A stretch of 64,000 bases of DNA from Clostridia bacterium (GTDB lineage: Bacteria > Bacillota > Clostridia > Christensenellales > Christensenellaceae). A program made the translations under genes and the position numbers. Where the stretch lies: contig JAFXKX010000001.1 in the NCBI GenBank assembly GCA_017531505.1, forward strand, positions 28,960-92,959, in the 5' to 3' direction. Positions 8,510-17,692 of the stretch are shown here, piece by piece. The notes under the pieces are model-generated. The model was not told the DNA's origin. It saw only the letters and a program-made list of their open reading frames with translations, and made no database searches. Numbering within the stretch: the first letter of the stretch is position 1; the number at the start of each line of letters is the position of its first letter.

Positions 8510-9465
8510 ACGGTTACCTCCTCGTGCGTGCGGAAGAAGTCTTCCAGTTGTTCGCGGGTGGGCAATCCTTCGTTATCGCCCAATACGGTGATCTGTCTGG
8601 CGCCGCAGGCATTGCCGCGGCGGATCGCTTCGGGGAGAGACAGACCTTCCAACAGACCGCTCAAAGTACCTGCTGCAAAGCCGTCGCCGGCACCGACGGT
8701 ATCCAGCACTTCTACACGATACCCGGGTACCTGCCCCCGTTCATGGGCGTTCTGATACAGGGCACCTTTGCTGCCGATCTTCATAATGACGGTTTTGGCA
8801 CCAAGGCCGCAATAATAATCCAGAATCTCCTGATGATCGGTCAGACCGGTCAGCGACTGTGCCTCGGCTACGCCGGGGAAGAATAAGTCACATCCTGCTG
8901 CAAAGGCATGGATGAAATCGCGCATTGCTTCGCGGCCGGGCCACAGCTGCGGGCGCAGATTGGGGTCAAAAGAAACCAAAATGCCCTGCTGCAAAGCGCG
9001 TTCTTTGAGGCGCAGCGCAGCGGCACGGGTGTTGTCGGATAAAGCGGGCAGGATGCCGGTCATATGGATGGCGTCATACCCGTCGAGATCGATGGCATCG
9101 ATATCTGCAGGGCTCAGGGTAGAGGCTGCAGAACCTGCGCGCATATAGTAGATCTCAGGATCGCCGGAGGTGACCTTTTCCTTAAATACCAGTCCGGTAC
9201 GGTGGGTATCCGAACGGGAAATGTCATGGGTGCTGATATGCATTTGTTCCAGCTGATGGACGATCATGCTGCCAAAAGGATCGTTGCCTACTTTGGTAAC
9301 ATACGCGGCCTGATGGCCGAGGCGGGTCAGACCGATGGCGACGTTCAGTTCTGCACCGGCAATGCCCGTGCTGTAATTATCTGCACAATGCAGCGGCACA
9401 TCGGCGCAATTGGAGCGGAATAAGCACATGGGCTCGCCAACCAGCAAAATACGGCAGGATTTCAT
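8506..9465 (-). CDS. kdgK: 2-keto-3-deoxygluconate kinase (PfkB family)
   Basis: 319 residues with the PfkB signature DTVGAGDGFAAG holding the catalytic Asp, and an N-terminal GAELNVAIGLTRLG sugar-binding segment. It would phosphorylate 2-keto-3-deoxygluconate from uronate or pectin breakdown. The pairing with eda by a 4-base overlap supports this substrate over other PfkB sugars. AAAGGAG lies 9 bases before the ATG. Confidence 0.87.
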   Translation of the reverse strand: MKSCRILLVGEPMCLFRSNCADVPLHCADNYSTGIAGAELNVAIGLTRLGHQAAYVTKVGNDPFGSMIVHQLEQMHISTHDISRSDTHRTGLVFKEKVTSGDPEIYYMRAGSAASTLSPADIDAIDLDGYDAIHMTGILPALSDNTRAAALRLKERALQQGILVSFDPNLRPQLWPGREAMRDFIHAFAAGCDLFFPGVAEAQSLTGLTDHQEILDYYCGLGAKTVIMKIGSKGALYQNAHERGQVPGYRVEVLDTVGAGDGFAAGTLSGLLEGLSLPEAIRRGNACGARQITVLGDNEGLPTREQLEDFFRTHEEVTV

Positions 9466-9484
9466 AAACGGAATACTCCTTTAT

Positions 9485-9511
9485 TCCAGATTCTCTGGAT
9501 TTATTATAGCA
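9485..9511 (-). promoter_or_regulatory. kdgK-eda promoter with palindromic operator candidate
   Basis: Minus-strand extended -10 TGCTATAAT (9511-9503). Directly downstream, over the start point, is the palindrome TCCAGA-TTC-TCTGGA (9485-9499). No good -35 is visible, as expected for an extended -10 promoter. The palindrome is in a repressor position; the regulator is unknown. Confidence 0.55.
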
Positions 9512-9642
9512 TGAGCGGCAGACAAAGGGCAGTATTTTATCGCAAGTGTATCCGGATAAATAAATACGCAGGAATGTTAATAATTTGTTTATCGGCGTAG
9601 CCATTGTAAAGCGGCGCTGTATAGCGTAAAATAAGGACTACC

Positions 9643-11025
9643 ATGATTGAGAAAATTGTAGAAACGACCATCGATCGGCAGAGGCTGATCGAATGCGGAC
9701 AAAATATCGGTATCGGCGTCAGTGGCGGCGCGGATTCTATGGTATTGCTGGAAGTGCTGTATCGATTGCAGCAGCGGCGCAGCTGCAGCTTCCGGCTTTT
9801 TGTGCTGCATTTCGAACACGGTATCCGTGGAGAAGAGTCGGTGGCAGATATGCAGTTTGTGCGTCAGTACTGTGCAGAGCGGGGGATCCCTTGTATTTTC
9901 GAGCAGAGAGATGTGCCTGCGTATGCTGCGCAGCACGGTCTCAATCTGGAGGACGCCGCCCGCAGGCTCCGATATGACTTTTTTGCCCGCTGCCGTCGGC
10001 AGCATGGGCTGGAAGCGGTGGCAGTGGCGCACCATATGGATGATCTGGCAGAGACCTTCCTGCTGCATCTGATACGCGGCAGCGGCAGCGAAGGATTAAG
10101 TGCCTTGCCTTATCGCAGAAGCGGCGGGATCATCCGCCCTATGCTGGATGTTACGCGGGCACAGATCGAAGAATACGCAAATGCACAGGGGATCCCATAT
10201 CAGCAGGACAGCACCAATGCTGACCTCAGCAACAGCCGCAACTATATCCGCGCAGAATTGCTGCCCCGTATGCGTAAACTCAACCCTGAGGCAAACAACG
10301 CGATCATGCGGGCAGGTCGTATTATTGCGGAAGAACAGCAACTGCTGCAGCGCTATACATTGCAGGAATACGGCGCCGTCGCAAAAGAAAGCGAGGGGCG
10401 GGTAAGTCTGCGCATATCCGGTCTGCAGTTATTGGAGCCTGCTATGCTGCGGCGGGTACTGCGTACGGCCATTGCGCGCTGTGCCGGTACATTGCAGGAT
10501 ATCGACAGTACAGTCATCGGTCGGCTGGAGGAATTGGTGCAGCGGGGAGAAACAGGGCGCGTTTTTGCCGTTCCGGATGTTTTTTTTGCACAGACCAGTT
10601 ATGATTTGTTGATTATTGACGCAAAAATGTATACAATAAATAAGATTGGACAAGTATCGGTCTCGGAAGGTGTTGCCGATCTGCCCAATGGCGGCAGTTT
10701 TTGTATCCGTCCGGCAGAGTATCCGTCGATGCTTCCTCAAAAAGAGGCGCTGTGCCAATATATCGATGCGGAGAAACTGCCCGGGGGCTGTGTTGTGCGT
10801 ACCCGTGAGGCGGGGGATGTATTCCGTCCGCTGGGGATGCAGGGTTCTCAGAAACTCAAAGACTGGTTTATCGACCACAAAATACCCCGTGAGCAGAGGG
10901 AACAACAACTGCTGTTATGCTGCGGGCAGGAAGTGCTGTGGATCATAGGATGCGCGTTGAGTGAACAACTTCGATTGGACCCGCATACCCGACAGGTGTA
11001 TGCGATACAATATATTATGCCTTAG
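9643..11025 (+). CDS. tilS: tRNA(Ile)-lysidine synthase
   Basis: 460 residues. The N-terminal N-type ATP pyrophosphatase has the PP-loop SGGADS (27-32) and family segments FEHGIRGEES and VAVAHHMDDLAETFLLHL; a C-terminal domain follows. TilS attaches lysine to C34 of tRNA-Ile(CAU), changing decoding from AUG to AUA. ATG at 9643 has TAAGGA before it. Start of a tilS-hpt-ftsH cluster, an order conserved in many Firmicutes. Confidence 0.95.
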   Translation: MIEKIVETTIDRQRLIECGQNIGIGVSGGADSMVLLEVLYRLQQRRSCSFRLFVLHFEHGIRGEESVADMQFVRQYCAERGIPCIFEQRDVPAYAAQHGLNLEDAARRLRYDFFARCRRQHGLEAVAVAHHMDDLAETFLLHLIRGSGSEGLSALPYRRSGGIIRPMLDVTRAQIEEYANAQGIPYQQDSTNADLSNSRNYIRAELLPRMRKLNPEANNAIMRAGRIIAEEQQLLQRYTLQEYGAVAKESEGRVSLRISGLQLLEPAMLRRVLRTAIARCAGTLQDIDSTVIGRLEELVQRGETGRVFAVPDVFFAQTSYDLLIIDAKMYTINKIGQVSVSEGVADLPNGGSFCIRPAEYPSMLPQKEALCQYIDAEKLPGGCVVRTREAGDVFRPLGMQGSQKLKDWFIDHKIPREQREQQLLLCCGQEVLWIIGCALSEQLRLDPHTRQVYAIQYIMP

Positions 11026-11044
11026 ACAGAAGGGGCAAGAAGAG

Positions 11045-11596
11045 ATGAAAAAGAGATTTACAGAAGATATTGAAAAGGTGTTATTGACTGAGTCGCAGAT
11101 CGCCGCCCGCGTAAAAGGGTTGGCAGAACAGTTGATGCAAGACTACGAAGACAAAGACCTGCTAATGGTAGGTGTGCTGACAGGCGCAACACCTTTCTAT
11201 ACTGCACTGGTCATGGAAATGGATTTGCCTTTGGAGATGCACTTTATTCGGGCATCCAGTTATGGGGCCGGCACAGAAAGCTCCGGCAAAGTAGAACTGC
11301 GTTATGATCTGGAAGTAGATCTGCAGGGCAGAGATGTAGTGATCGTGGAAGATATTATCGATTCGGGCAATACGCTGAGTGCATTGAAAGCGTTGTTCCT
11401 GCAGCGCGGTGCAAACAGTGTGGCTTGCTGCTGCCTGCTGGATAAGAAAGAACGCAGAACGGCAGACATCGAGGCAGATTATGTAGGATTCGAAGTGCCG
11501 GATGAGTTTTTGGTAGGGTATGGGCTGGATTATGCCGGCAAATACCGCAATCTCAAGTATGTCGGCACATTACGGCCGGAAGTATATAGCAATTGA
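11045..11596 (+). CDS. hpt: Hypoxanthine phosphoribosyltransferase
   Basis: 183 residues. The PRPP-binding loop VVIVEDIIDSGNTL carries the adjacent acidic pair, and the family segment VGVLTGATPFYTALV is present. It salvages hypoxanthine or guanine to IMP or GMP. ATG at 11045 was chosen because upstream codons lie inside tilS and AGAAGGGG is correctly placed. Between tilS and ftsH as in other Firmicutes. Confidence 0.94.
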   Translation: MKKRFTEDIEKVLLTESQIAARVKGLAEQLMQDYEDKDLLMVGVLTGATPFYTALVMEMDLPLEMHFIRASSYGAGTESSGKVELRYDLEVDLQGRDVVIVEDIIDSGNTLSALKALFLQRGANSVACCCLLDKKERRTADIEADYVGFEVPDEFLVGYGLDYAGKYRNLKYVGTLRPEVYSN

Positions 11597-11613
11597 CAGG
11601 AGGATCGTCAGGA

Positions 11614-13485
11614 TTGAAAAAGTTTATGCGCGGACCGCTGATCTATCTGCTGCTTATCGTAGCAATCTTTTTTGTGGCGCAGTCAGTGGTCAATACCGAT
11701 AATCAAAAGGATGCAGTGCTGGGGTATACCGAGTTTCTGCAGAAAGTAAGCAACGGGGAGATCACCGATATCACCATTGTGGGCTATGAAGCAGTTGCCC
11801 TCAAAGAAGGTTCTTCCATCAAGGAAGATGCATTCCCTAAAAAGTATGACTATTATGTATATCTGCCCTCTTATTATCAGGTGGATGTAGACCTGAAGGC
11901 GGCGCTGGGTGTAGCAAACCTGGCAGAGAGCAAAGTAGAGATCGTATACGAACCGATAGAGGATAACTCCTTCCTGCTGGATTTCGTATTGCCGTATCTG
12001 GTACCCATTCTGCTGATGGGCTTCCTGTGGTTTATGATGTACCGTCAGACCCAGGGCGGCGGCAAAGCGATGAACTATGGCAAGAGCCGTGCAAAGATGA
12101 CCATGGGACAGAATGTCAACAAGACATTTGCTGATGTGGCAGGTGCCGATGAAGAAAAGGCAGAACTGGAAGAGATCGTACAGTTCCTGAAAGATCCCAA
12201 ACAGTTTACAAAAATGGGTGCACGTATCCCCAAGGGTGTACTGTTGGTGGGTCCTCCCGGCTGCGGTAAAACACTGCTGGCAAAAGCGGTGGCAGGTGAG
12301 GCGAAAATCCCCTTCTTCAGCATCACCGGCTCTGACTTTGTAGAAATGTTTGTCGGTATGGGTGCAGCCCGTGTAAGAGATCTGTTTGATAATGCCAAGA
12401 AGAACTCCCCCTGTATCATCTTTATTGATGAGATCGACGCAGTGGGCCGTCAGAGAGGCGCAGGTCTGGGCGGCGGTCATGACGAACGCGAGCAGACGCT
12501 CAACCAGCTGCTGGTAGAGATGGATGGCTTTATCGTGAACGAAGGCATCATTGTGTTGGCAGCAACCAACCGTGTGGATATTCTTGACCCTGCATTGCTG
12601 CGCGCAGGTCGTTTCGACCGTCAGATCGTGGTCAATGTACCGGATGTCAAGGGCAGAGAAGATATTCTGAAAGTGCACGCAAAGGGCAAGCCCCTTGGCA
12701 GTGATGTAGACCTGAAGGTCATTGCGAAACGCACCCCCGGTTTCTCTGGCGCAGATCTGGAGAATGTACTGAACGAAGCAGCGATTCTGGCAGCCCGTTT
12801 CCGCAAGAATGCGATCACCATGGCAGAGGTGGAAGAAGCGATCACCCGTGTTATCGCAGGCCCCGAAAAGAAGAGCCGTGTCATCACCGAGAAAGACAAG
12901 ATGGTCACCGCGTATCATGAAGTCGGTCATGCGATCTGTGCCAAGGTACTGCCCAACTGTGATGAAGTACACGAGATCTCCATCATTCCCCGCGGCATGG
13001 CAGCAGGCTATACCATGACGCTGCCCAATGAAAACGAAAATCATTACTTTAAATCCAAGATGGTAGACGAAATGACCATGATGCTGGGCGGCAGAGCAGC
13101 TGAAGCACTGGTATTGGGCGATATCACCACCGGTGCAAGCAACGATATTGAACGTGCTACCAATATGGCAAAGGCAATGATCGTCAAATACGGTATGAAT
13201 GAGCAGATCGGTCCGGTATTCCACGGAAACAATCAGGAAGTATTCCTGGGCAAAGAGATCGTGCAGTCCAAGTCCTGCAGCGAAGAGGTTTCCGCACAGA
13301 TCGATGCAGAACTCAAAAAGCAGTTGACTGCCTGCATGGATAAGGCAACCGAAATACTGCGTGAAAACATGAGCAAACTGCACAGCATCTCCAAGGCGCT
13401 GATGGAAAAGGAAAAATTGACCGGTGAAGAATTTGAGGAGCTGTTTAATGCCCCCGATATGTTCACTATATCTGAGGAACAATGA
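11614..13485 (+). CDS. ftsH: ATP-dependent zinc metalloprotease FtsH
   Basis: 623 residues. Two N-terminal membrane helices flank a small outside domain; then come the AAA+ module (Walker A GPPGCGKT at 213-220, Walker [12 protein letters not shown]) and the protease site HEVGH (435-439). It degrades membrane and regulatory proteins. The start is TTG at 11614, ten bases after an AGGAGG; the first in-frame ATG (11626) is too far from that site. The AGGAGG begins 2 bases after the hpt stop, so the two are coupled. Confidence 0.95.
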   Translation: MKKFMRGPLIYLLLIVAIFFVAQSVVNTDNQKDAVLGYTEFLQKVSNGEITDITIVGYEAVALKEGSSIKEDAFPKKYDYYVYLPSYYQVDVDLKAALGVANLAESKVEIVYEPIEDNSFLLDFVLPYLVPILLMGFLWFMMYRQTQGGGKAMNYGKSRAKMTMGQNVNKTFADVAGADEEKAELEEIVQFLKDPKQFTKMGARIPKGVLLVGPPGCGKTLLAKAVAGEAKIPFFSITGSDFVEMFVGMGAARVRDLFDNAKKNSPCIIFIDEIDAVGRQRGAGLGGGHDEREQTLNQLLVEMDGFIVNEGIIVLAATNRVDILDPALLRAGRFDRQIVVNVPDVKGREDILKVHAKGKPLGSDVDLKVIAKRTPGFSGADLENVLNEAAILAARFRKNAITMAEVEEAITRVIAGPEKKSRVITEKDKMVTAYHEVGHAICAKVLPNCDEVHEISIIPRGMAAGYTMTLPNENENHYFKSKMVDEMTMMLGGRAAEALVLGDITTGASNDIERATNMAKAMIVKYGMNEQIGPVFHGNNQEVFLGKEIVQSKSCSEEVSAQIDAELKKQLTACMDKATEILRENMSKLHSISKALMEKEKLTGEEFEELFNAPDMFTISEEQ

Positions 13486-13490
13486 TCGTA

Positions 13491-13522
13491 AGAGCAGAAG
13501 TGAGTCACTTCTGCTCTTTTTT
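13491..13522 (+). terminator. Intrinsic terminator after ftsH
   Basis: A 13-bp perfect inverted repeat (AGAGCAGAAGTGA / TCACTTCTGCTCT) followed by T residues. Confidence 0.9.
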
Positions 13523-13582
13523 ATAAAAGTTGATTGGACCCCTTTGTTTCAGGGTACATAAAAAGAAGGGAGGATTTGTACA

Positions 13583-14419
13583 ATGATCGATTTACATATG
13601 CATTCGACTGCATCCGATGGTACAGACAGCCCTGCTGCGCTGATAGCGGCATGCAAAGAACGGGGGATCGCCCATGCGGTCCTGACCGACCACGATACCA
13701 TTGCCGGGGTTTCGGAATTTTTGACAGAGGCGGAGAAAGCCGGTATTACAGCGGTGACCGGGATCGAGTTTTCTGCAGCGTATGACGGAGAACTGCATAT
13801 CCTGGTATACGGTGCGGATATCCAAAACAGGGAATACCGCGATATGATAGAGCAGATGCAAAATTCCCGCAAAAACCGGATCCATGCAATGACGCAAAAA
13901 TTGATGGATGGCGGATACGCCATTTCCCATGAAGCGGTGGCGCGTTTTGCGGCAGGCGGCGTTCCCGGCAGACCGCACATTGCACAGGCGCTGGTAGAGG
14001 CGGGGTATGCCGAGGATATTACGCAGGCCTTTGGCCGATATCTGAACGCCGGCTGCCCGGGATTTGTAGAACGGTTTAAACTGACGCAGGAGCAGATATT
14101 GGCAATGGCAAAGAAAGCGGGCGGGATTGCAGTATTGGCGCACCCAAAACTGATCTTTCATCCGGATATCGAGGGCCTGGTTGCGCAGTTAAGCGCCCTT
14201 GGTCTGCAGGGGTTGGAAGCCTTTTATCCGGAACACAGCAATGAAGAATGTGATTATTTCTGCAAACTTGCGCAGCAATATGGGTTGTTTGTCACACAGG
14301 GAAGTGACCATCATGGCGGTATGCGCAGTACCACCTGGCTGGGAAAAGAGCAGCGAGGGCAAGAGCATCCGCTGCTGCAGGCCGGTGTACGAACGATATT
14401 CGAAAAAAGCCGCGGATAA
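13583..14419 (+). CDS. PHP-domain phosphoesterase (RNase AM / nucleotide phosphatase-like)
   Basis: 278 residues beginning with the PHP motifs DLHMHSTASDG, LTDHDT and GIEFSA, which supply the His and Asp ligands of a trinuclear metal site; AVLAHPKL and QGSDHHG follow. Relatives of YciV/RnaAM hydrolyse 5' nucleotides from short RNA or 3',5'-bisphosphate nucleotides. A GGGAGG site lies 9 bases before ATG 13583. It stands alone between the ftsH terminator and prs. Exact substrate is inferred from family only. Confidence 0.85.
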   Translation: MIDLHMHSTASDGTDSPAALIAACKERGIAHAVLTDHDTIAGVSEFLTEAEKAGITAVTGIEFSAAYDGELHILVYGADIQNREYRDMIEQMQNSRKNRIHAMTQKLMDGGYAISHEAVARFAAGGVPGRPHIAQALVEAGYAEDITQAFGRYLNAGCPGFVERFKLTQEQILAMAKKAGGIAVLAHPKLIFHPDIEGLVAQLSALGLQGLEAFYPEHSNEECDYFCKLAQQYGLFVTQGSDHHGGMRSTTWLGKEQRGQEHPLLQAGVRTIFEKSRG

Positions 14420-14431
14420 CAGTTGTTTTTG

Positions 14432-14460
14432 TTGATAGTTGGATGACTCTGTGATATGAT
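14432..14460 (+). promoter_or_regulatory. prs promoter
   Basis: TTGATA (14432-14437), 17-base spacer, TATGAT (14455-14460); five of six matches in each box, 45 bases before the prs start codon. Confidence 0.75.
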
Positions 14461-14505
14461 ATACTTACTAAAGTTTTGATACCAAACCTATGGGAGATAT
14501 GAAAC

Positions 14506-15495
14506 ATGCATAGCGAACAAGGAAATGTTAAGATTTTTGCCGGAAAAAGCGGACACAGTTTTGCAAAGAAAATGTGTAATTATCTGGGCGCCGAAATGGG
14601 CAACTCCGAGGTAATCCATTTTTCCGACGGTAATATTTTTGTACGAATTAAGGAAACTGTAAGAAACAGTGATGTATACCTCGTCCAGCCGATCGGCATG
14701 GACCCCAATAATGAACTGGTAGAGATCCTCTTCTGGATCGACGCATTCAAGCGCGCAAGCGCAAGCTCTGTTACCGTAATCGTGCCTTACTTCGGCTACG
14801 CAAAGGGCGACAAGAAGGATGAACCTCGTGTATCCATCCGTGCAAGAGTATGCGCAGACTGTATCGAAGTAGCAGGCGCAGACAGATTCATCACCATGGA
14901 CCTGCATGCTCCTCAGATCCAGGGCTTCTTCCGTATTCCGTCGGATCACCTCTATTCTCTGCCGCTGCTGTGCGAGAGCGTAAAGAACTATGTAAACGTA
15001 GACAATCTGGTCGTTGTATCTCCTGATGCAGGTTTTGCAAAGACTGCCAGAAAATATGCCGACTATCTGGGTACCCCCGTTGCGATCGGCGACAAGACCC
15101 GTGTTGCACACGATGAAAATGCAAAGATCCTCGAGCTCATCGGCGATGTAGAGGGTAAGGAATGCCTTATCGTAGATGACTTCAGCATCTCCGGCGGTAC
15201 GCTGATCGATATCGCAAATGTGCTCAAGGCAAAGGGCGCAACCAAGATCATTGCTTGTCTGGGACACAACATCCTGCGTGAATCCGGCATAAAGCGTATC
15301 GAAGAAAGCCCCATTGAACTGGTTATTTCTACCGATACCGTAGAAAACCCCTTCGTGGCAGAATCTCCCAAGATGATCACTGTTTCTGCAGCACCGTTGT
15401 TCGCAGAAGCGGTATCCCGTATCCATGACAGAGTATCTGTCAGCCCCTTGTTTGAAAAGGTACCGGCAAAGGTATTGGCAGATTCCGAAAAGTAA
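14506..15495 (+). CDS. prs: Ribose-phosphate pyrophosphokinase (PRPP synthase), divergent
   Basis: 329 residues with the PrsA fold: FSDGNIFVRI, YFGYAKGDKKDEPR (ATP site), MDLHAPQIQGFF and the ribose-phosphate loop IVDDFSISGGTL. The last motif differs from the classic DDMIDTAGT, so this belongs to a divergent clade; the paired Asp residues remain. It makes PRPP from ribose-5-phosphate and ATP. Consensus promoter and a terminator bracket it, so it is monocistronic. Whether it is the only Prs in the genome is unknown. Confidence 0.88.
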   Translation: MHSEQGNVKIFAGKSGHSFAKKMCNYLGAEMGNSEVIHFSDGNIFVRIKETVRNSDVYLVQPIGMDPNNELVEILFWIDAFKRASASSVTVIVPYFGYAKGDKKDEPRVSIRARVCADCIEVAGADRFITMDLHAPQIQGFFRIPSDHLYSLPLLCESVKNYVNVDNLVVVSPDAGFAKTARKYADYLGTPVAIGDKTRVAHDENAKILELIGDVEGKECLIVDDFSISGGTLIDIANVLKAKGATKIIACLGHNILRESGIKRIEESPIELVISTDTVENPFVAESPKMITVSAAPLFAEAVSRIHDRVSVSPLFEKVPAKVLADSEK

Positions 15496-15504
15496 GCGTA
15501 ATAA

Positions 15505-15538
15505 CAAAAAGCAGCAGTCGTATGACTGCTGCTTTTTT
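15505..15538 (+). terminator. Intrinsic terminator after prs
   Basis: Stem AAAGCAGCAGTC / GACTGCTGCTTT with a 4-base loop and T-run. Confidence 0.9.
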
Positions 15539-15555
15539 ATTGTCTGAAATGATGC

Positions 15556-15588
15556 ATAAAAAACGGTGCAGACAAATGCCTGCACCGC
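15556..15588 (-). terminator. Intrinsic terminator of the SIS triplet operon
   Basis: Minus-strand stem CGGTGCAG / CTGCACCG with an 8-base loop, followed by six T residues. It faces the prs terminator. Confidence 0.85.
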
Positions 15589-15598
15589 TGTGATTTGA

Positions 15599-16243
15599 TT
15601 ATTCGAGGTTGTTGTGATAGAAGCCGATATCTTCAGCCTTGGCACCGATTTTCTGCATAACGACCTGTTTGATAACTTCATTCAGTGCGAAGGAAGATTC
15701 ATAGTAGCCGGTTACGCCATCGTAAGCCATCTGTTCTCTCTGTTCGGGAGTCAGACCCCAGTCAACACGCTGACCATGAGTTTTTTCTCTGGAAGCGGGC
15801 TTGGGAGGACGGAAGTTGTTCTTCTGCAGTCTGGGAACGGTAACGTTGATGTCAGCGATCTCGCCGATGTTGGAATTGTCGGGAGCATTGCCGGAGATCA
15901 GGGCGACCGTAGCACCCATCGCTTTTGCCTGCTGGGCAATGATGGTGATGGTCTTGGTGTTACCGGAACCGGAGTTGATCAGCAGAATATCACCTGCCTG
16001 AATGGAACGGGTGGAGTTATCACCTACGCAATAAACGATCATACCGATCTGAGACATATCCATGCCCAGGATGCGGACAACGTTACCGGCACGGCCCCAG
16101 CCTGCGGTAAAGATGTTATGACCGCTCTTATGAGCGTTTGCGATTGCCTCTGCGATCGCTTCGATCTGCGCGGGATCTACCATTTTCAATGTCTCGGCAA
16201 TATTGTTGCCTGCACATTCCAGCAATTTATTAATATCTAACAT
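15599..16243 (-). CDS. SIS-domain sugar-phosphate isomerase, paralogue A (6-phospho-3-hexuloisomerase-like)
   Basis: 214 residues, third gene of a tandem triplet. The SIS phosphosugar-binding motifs are AGWGRAGNV and LLINSGSGNTKTI. The small single-SIS size and motif order match HxlB-like 6-phospho-3-hexuloisomerases, but no hexulose-phosphate synthase gene is in the window. Very similar to paralogue B throughout (for example RVDWGLTPEQR, GYYES, FALNEVI, HNNLE tail). AAAGGAG precedes the ATG. Followed by a terminator. Confidence 0.8.
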   Translation of the reverse strand: MLDINKLLECAGNNIAETLKMVDPAQIEAIAEAIANAHKSGHNIFTAGWGRAGNVVRILGMDMSQIGMIVYCVGDNSTRSIQAGDILLINSGSGNTKTITIIAQQAKAMGATVALISGNAPDNSNIGEIADINVTVPRLQKNNFRPPKPASREKTHGQRVDWGLTPEQREQMAYDGVTGYYESSFALNEVIKQVVMQKIGAKAEDIGFYHNNLE

Positions 16244-16292
16244 ACGCTTTGTACTCCTTTCTGATATTTAACAACGAATTCGAAAAGGTTGA

Positions 16293-16940
16293 TTATTCGA
16301 GGTTGTTGTGGAAGAACATAGGATCTTCTTCACGAGCACCGATCTTGGGCATTACGATCTTTCTGATAACTTCGTTCAGAGCGAAAGCGGATTCATAGTA
16401 ACCGGTTACATTGTCATAACCCATCTGGATTCTCTGTTCCTGAGTCAGACCCCAGTCAACACGCTCGCCCAGACCCTTGTTCTTGGAGTTGGGGTTTACG
16501 GGAGGACGGAAATCGTTCTTCTTCAGTCTGGGAACGGTAACGTTGATGTCAGCGATCTTGCCGATGATGGATGCATCGGGAGCATTGCCGGAGATCAGAG
16601 CAACAGTAGCGCCCTGTTCTTTAGCCTGTTCAGCCAGAACAGCGATGGTCTTGGTGTTGCCGGAACCGGAGTTGATCAGCAGGATGTCACCGGGGTGAAT
16701 GGAAGGAGTGCCGTTGTCGCCTACGCAGTAAACGAGCATACCGATCTGAGACATGTTCATGCCCAGGATACGGATAACGTTACCGGCACGGCCCCAGCCT
16801 GCGGTGTAGATACGATGACCGTTGTTGTGAGCCTCTGCGATAGCAGATGCGATTGCCTCGATCTGATCGGGGTCAACCATGTTCAGAGTCTCTGCGATAT
16901 TGTTACCGGCACAAGCCAGCATTTTTTTGATATCAAACAT
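16293..16940 (-). CDS. SIS-domain sugar-phosphate isomerase, paralogue B (6-phospho-3-hexuloisomerase-like)
   Basis: 215 residues, middle gene of the triplet, with AGWGRAGNVIRILGMNMSQ and INSGSGNTKTI SIS motifs. Closest by eye to paralogue A; both share the insert beginning VPRLxKNxFRPP. Separated by 49 bases from A and 19 from C, all in one transcript from the promoter at 17647-17675. The retention of three near copies suggests hetero-oligomers or different substrates; that is inference. Confidence 0.8.
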   Translation of the reverse strand: MFDIKKMLACAGNNIAETLNMVDPDQIEAIASAIAEAHNNGHRIYTAGWGRAGNVIRILGMNMSQIGMLVYCVGDNGTPSIHPGDILLINSGSGNTKTIAVLAEQAKEQGATVALISGNAPDASIIGKIADINVTVPRLKKNDFRPPVNPNSKNKGLGERVDWGLTQEQRIQMGYDNVTGYYESAFALNEVIRKIVMPKIGAREEDPMFFHNNLE

Positions 16941-16959
16941 GTGTGTACTCTCCTTTTAA

Positions 16960-17601
16960 TTATTCAAGGCTGTTGTGGTAGTAGTGAACTGCTTCGAAGG
17001 TCTCGCCGATTTCTTCCATTACTCTGTGCTGGATGATTTCGTTGAGGACGAAAGCTGCCTGATAAGTGAGCTCCATCTGTTCGAGGGTGATAGCTTCTCT
17101 CTCTTCGGGAGTCAGATCATAGGTCTCACGAGTACCAGCGGTGCTCTTGAACTTGGGATCTCTCGGAGGTCTCTTGGTAGCCATGATCTTGTTCATGGGA
17201 GTTTCGATGCGCGGGATAACTACGTTGTAGTCAGCGATTTCACCGATGATAGAGTTAGCATTGGTGGAGATCAGACCAACGGTTGCGCCGAAGTCCTTAG
17301 CTTCCTTAGCGATGATAGAGATAGTCTTGGTGTTGCCGGAACCGGACATAACCAGCAGAATGTCATCGGGCTGGATGGAGGGAGTATTGTTGTCGCCTAC
17401 GCGGAAAACAACTTTACCGATCTGAGACATATCCATACCCAGAATGCCTGCTACGTTACCTGCACGGCCCCAACCGGAAACGAAAACGCGGTTAGCTTTT
17501 GCGATTGCTTTTGCCAGGGCGTCTACCTGAGCAGGGTCTACTTTGGACAGAACCTCTGCAACATGGTTGCCGGCCTGAATCAGAATTTGTTTGGTATCCA
17601 T
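16960..17601 (-). CDS. SIS-domain sugar-phosphate isomerase, paralogue C (6-phospho-3-hexuloisomerase-like)
   Basis: 213 residues, first gene of the triplet and the most diverged (SGWGRAGNVAGILGMDMSQ, LLVMSGSGNTKTI, insert with NKIMATKRPPRDPKFKS). It keeps the same Ser-Gly-Ser-Gly phosphate loop. ATG at 17601 was preferred to ATG 17607 because the AAGGAG site would be only one base from the latter. Confidence 0.8.
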   Translation of the reverse strand: MDTKQILIQAGNHVAEVLSKVDPAQVDALAKAIAKANRVFVSGWGRAGNVAGILGMDMSQIGKVVFRVGDNNTPSIQPDDILLVMSGSGNTKTISIIAKEAKDFGATVGLISTNANSIIGEIADYNVVIPRIETPMNKIMATKRPPRDPKFKSTAGTRETYDLTPEEREAITLEQMELTYQAAFVLNEIIQHRVMEEIGETFEAVHYYHNSLE

Positions 17602-17646
17602 ATTCATTCTCCTTTTTAATCTTGGTAAAAGGTTACCTTATTGTAT

Positions 17647-17675
17647 AGTATAAATCAAAAATTTCCACGATGCAA
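17647..17675 (-). promoter_or_regulatory. Promoter of the SIS triplet operon
   Basis: Minus-strand TTGCAT (17675-17670), 17-base spacer, TATACT (17652-17647). It lies between the SDR stop and paralogue C. Confidence 0.7.
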
Positions 17676-17692
17676 GAAAAAGGATATTATTG

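Noticed and set aside
11683..13482. Minus-strand open frame of 599 codons opposite ftsH
   Set aside because: Shadow frame; ftsH is certain and the antisense product has no family features.
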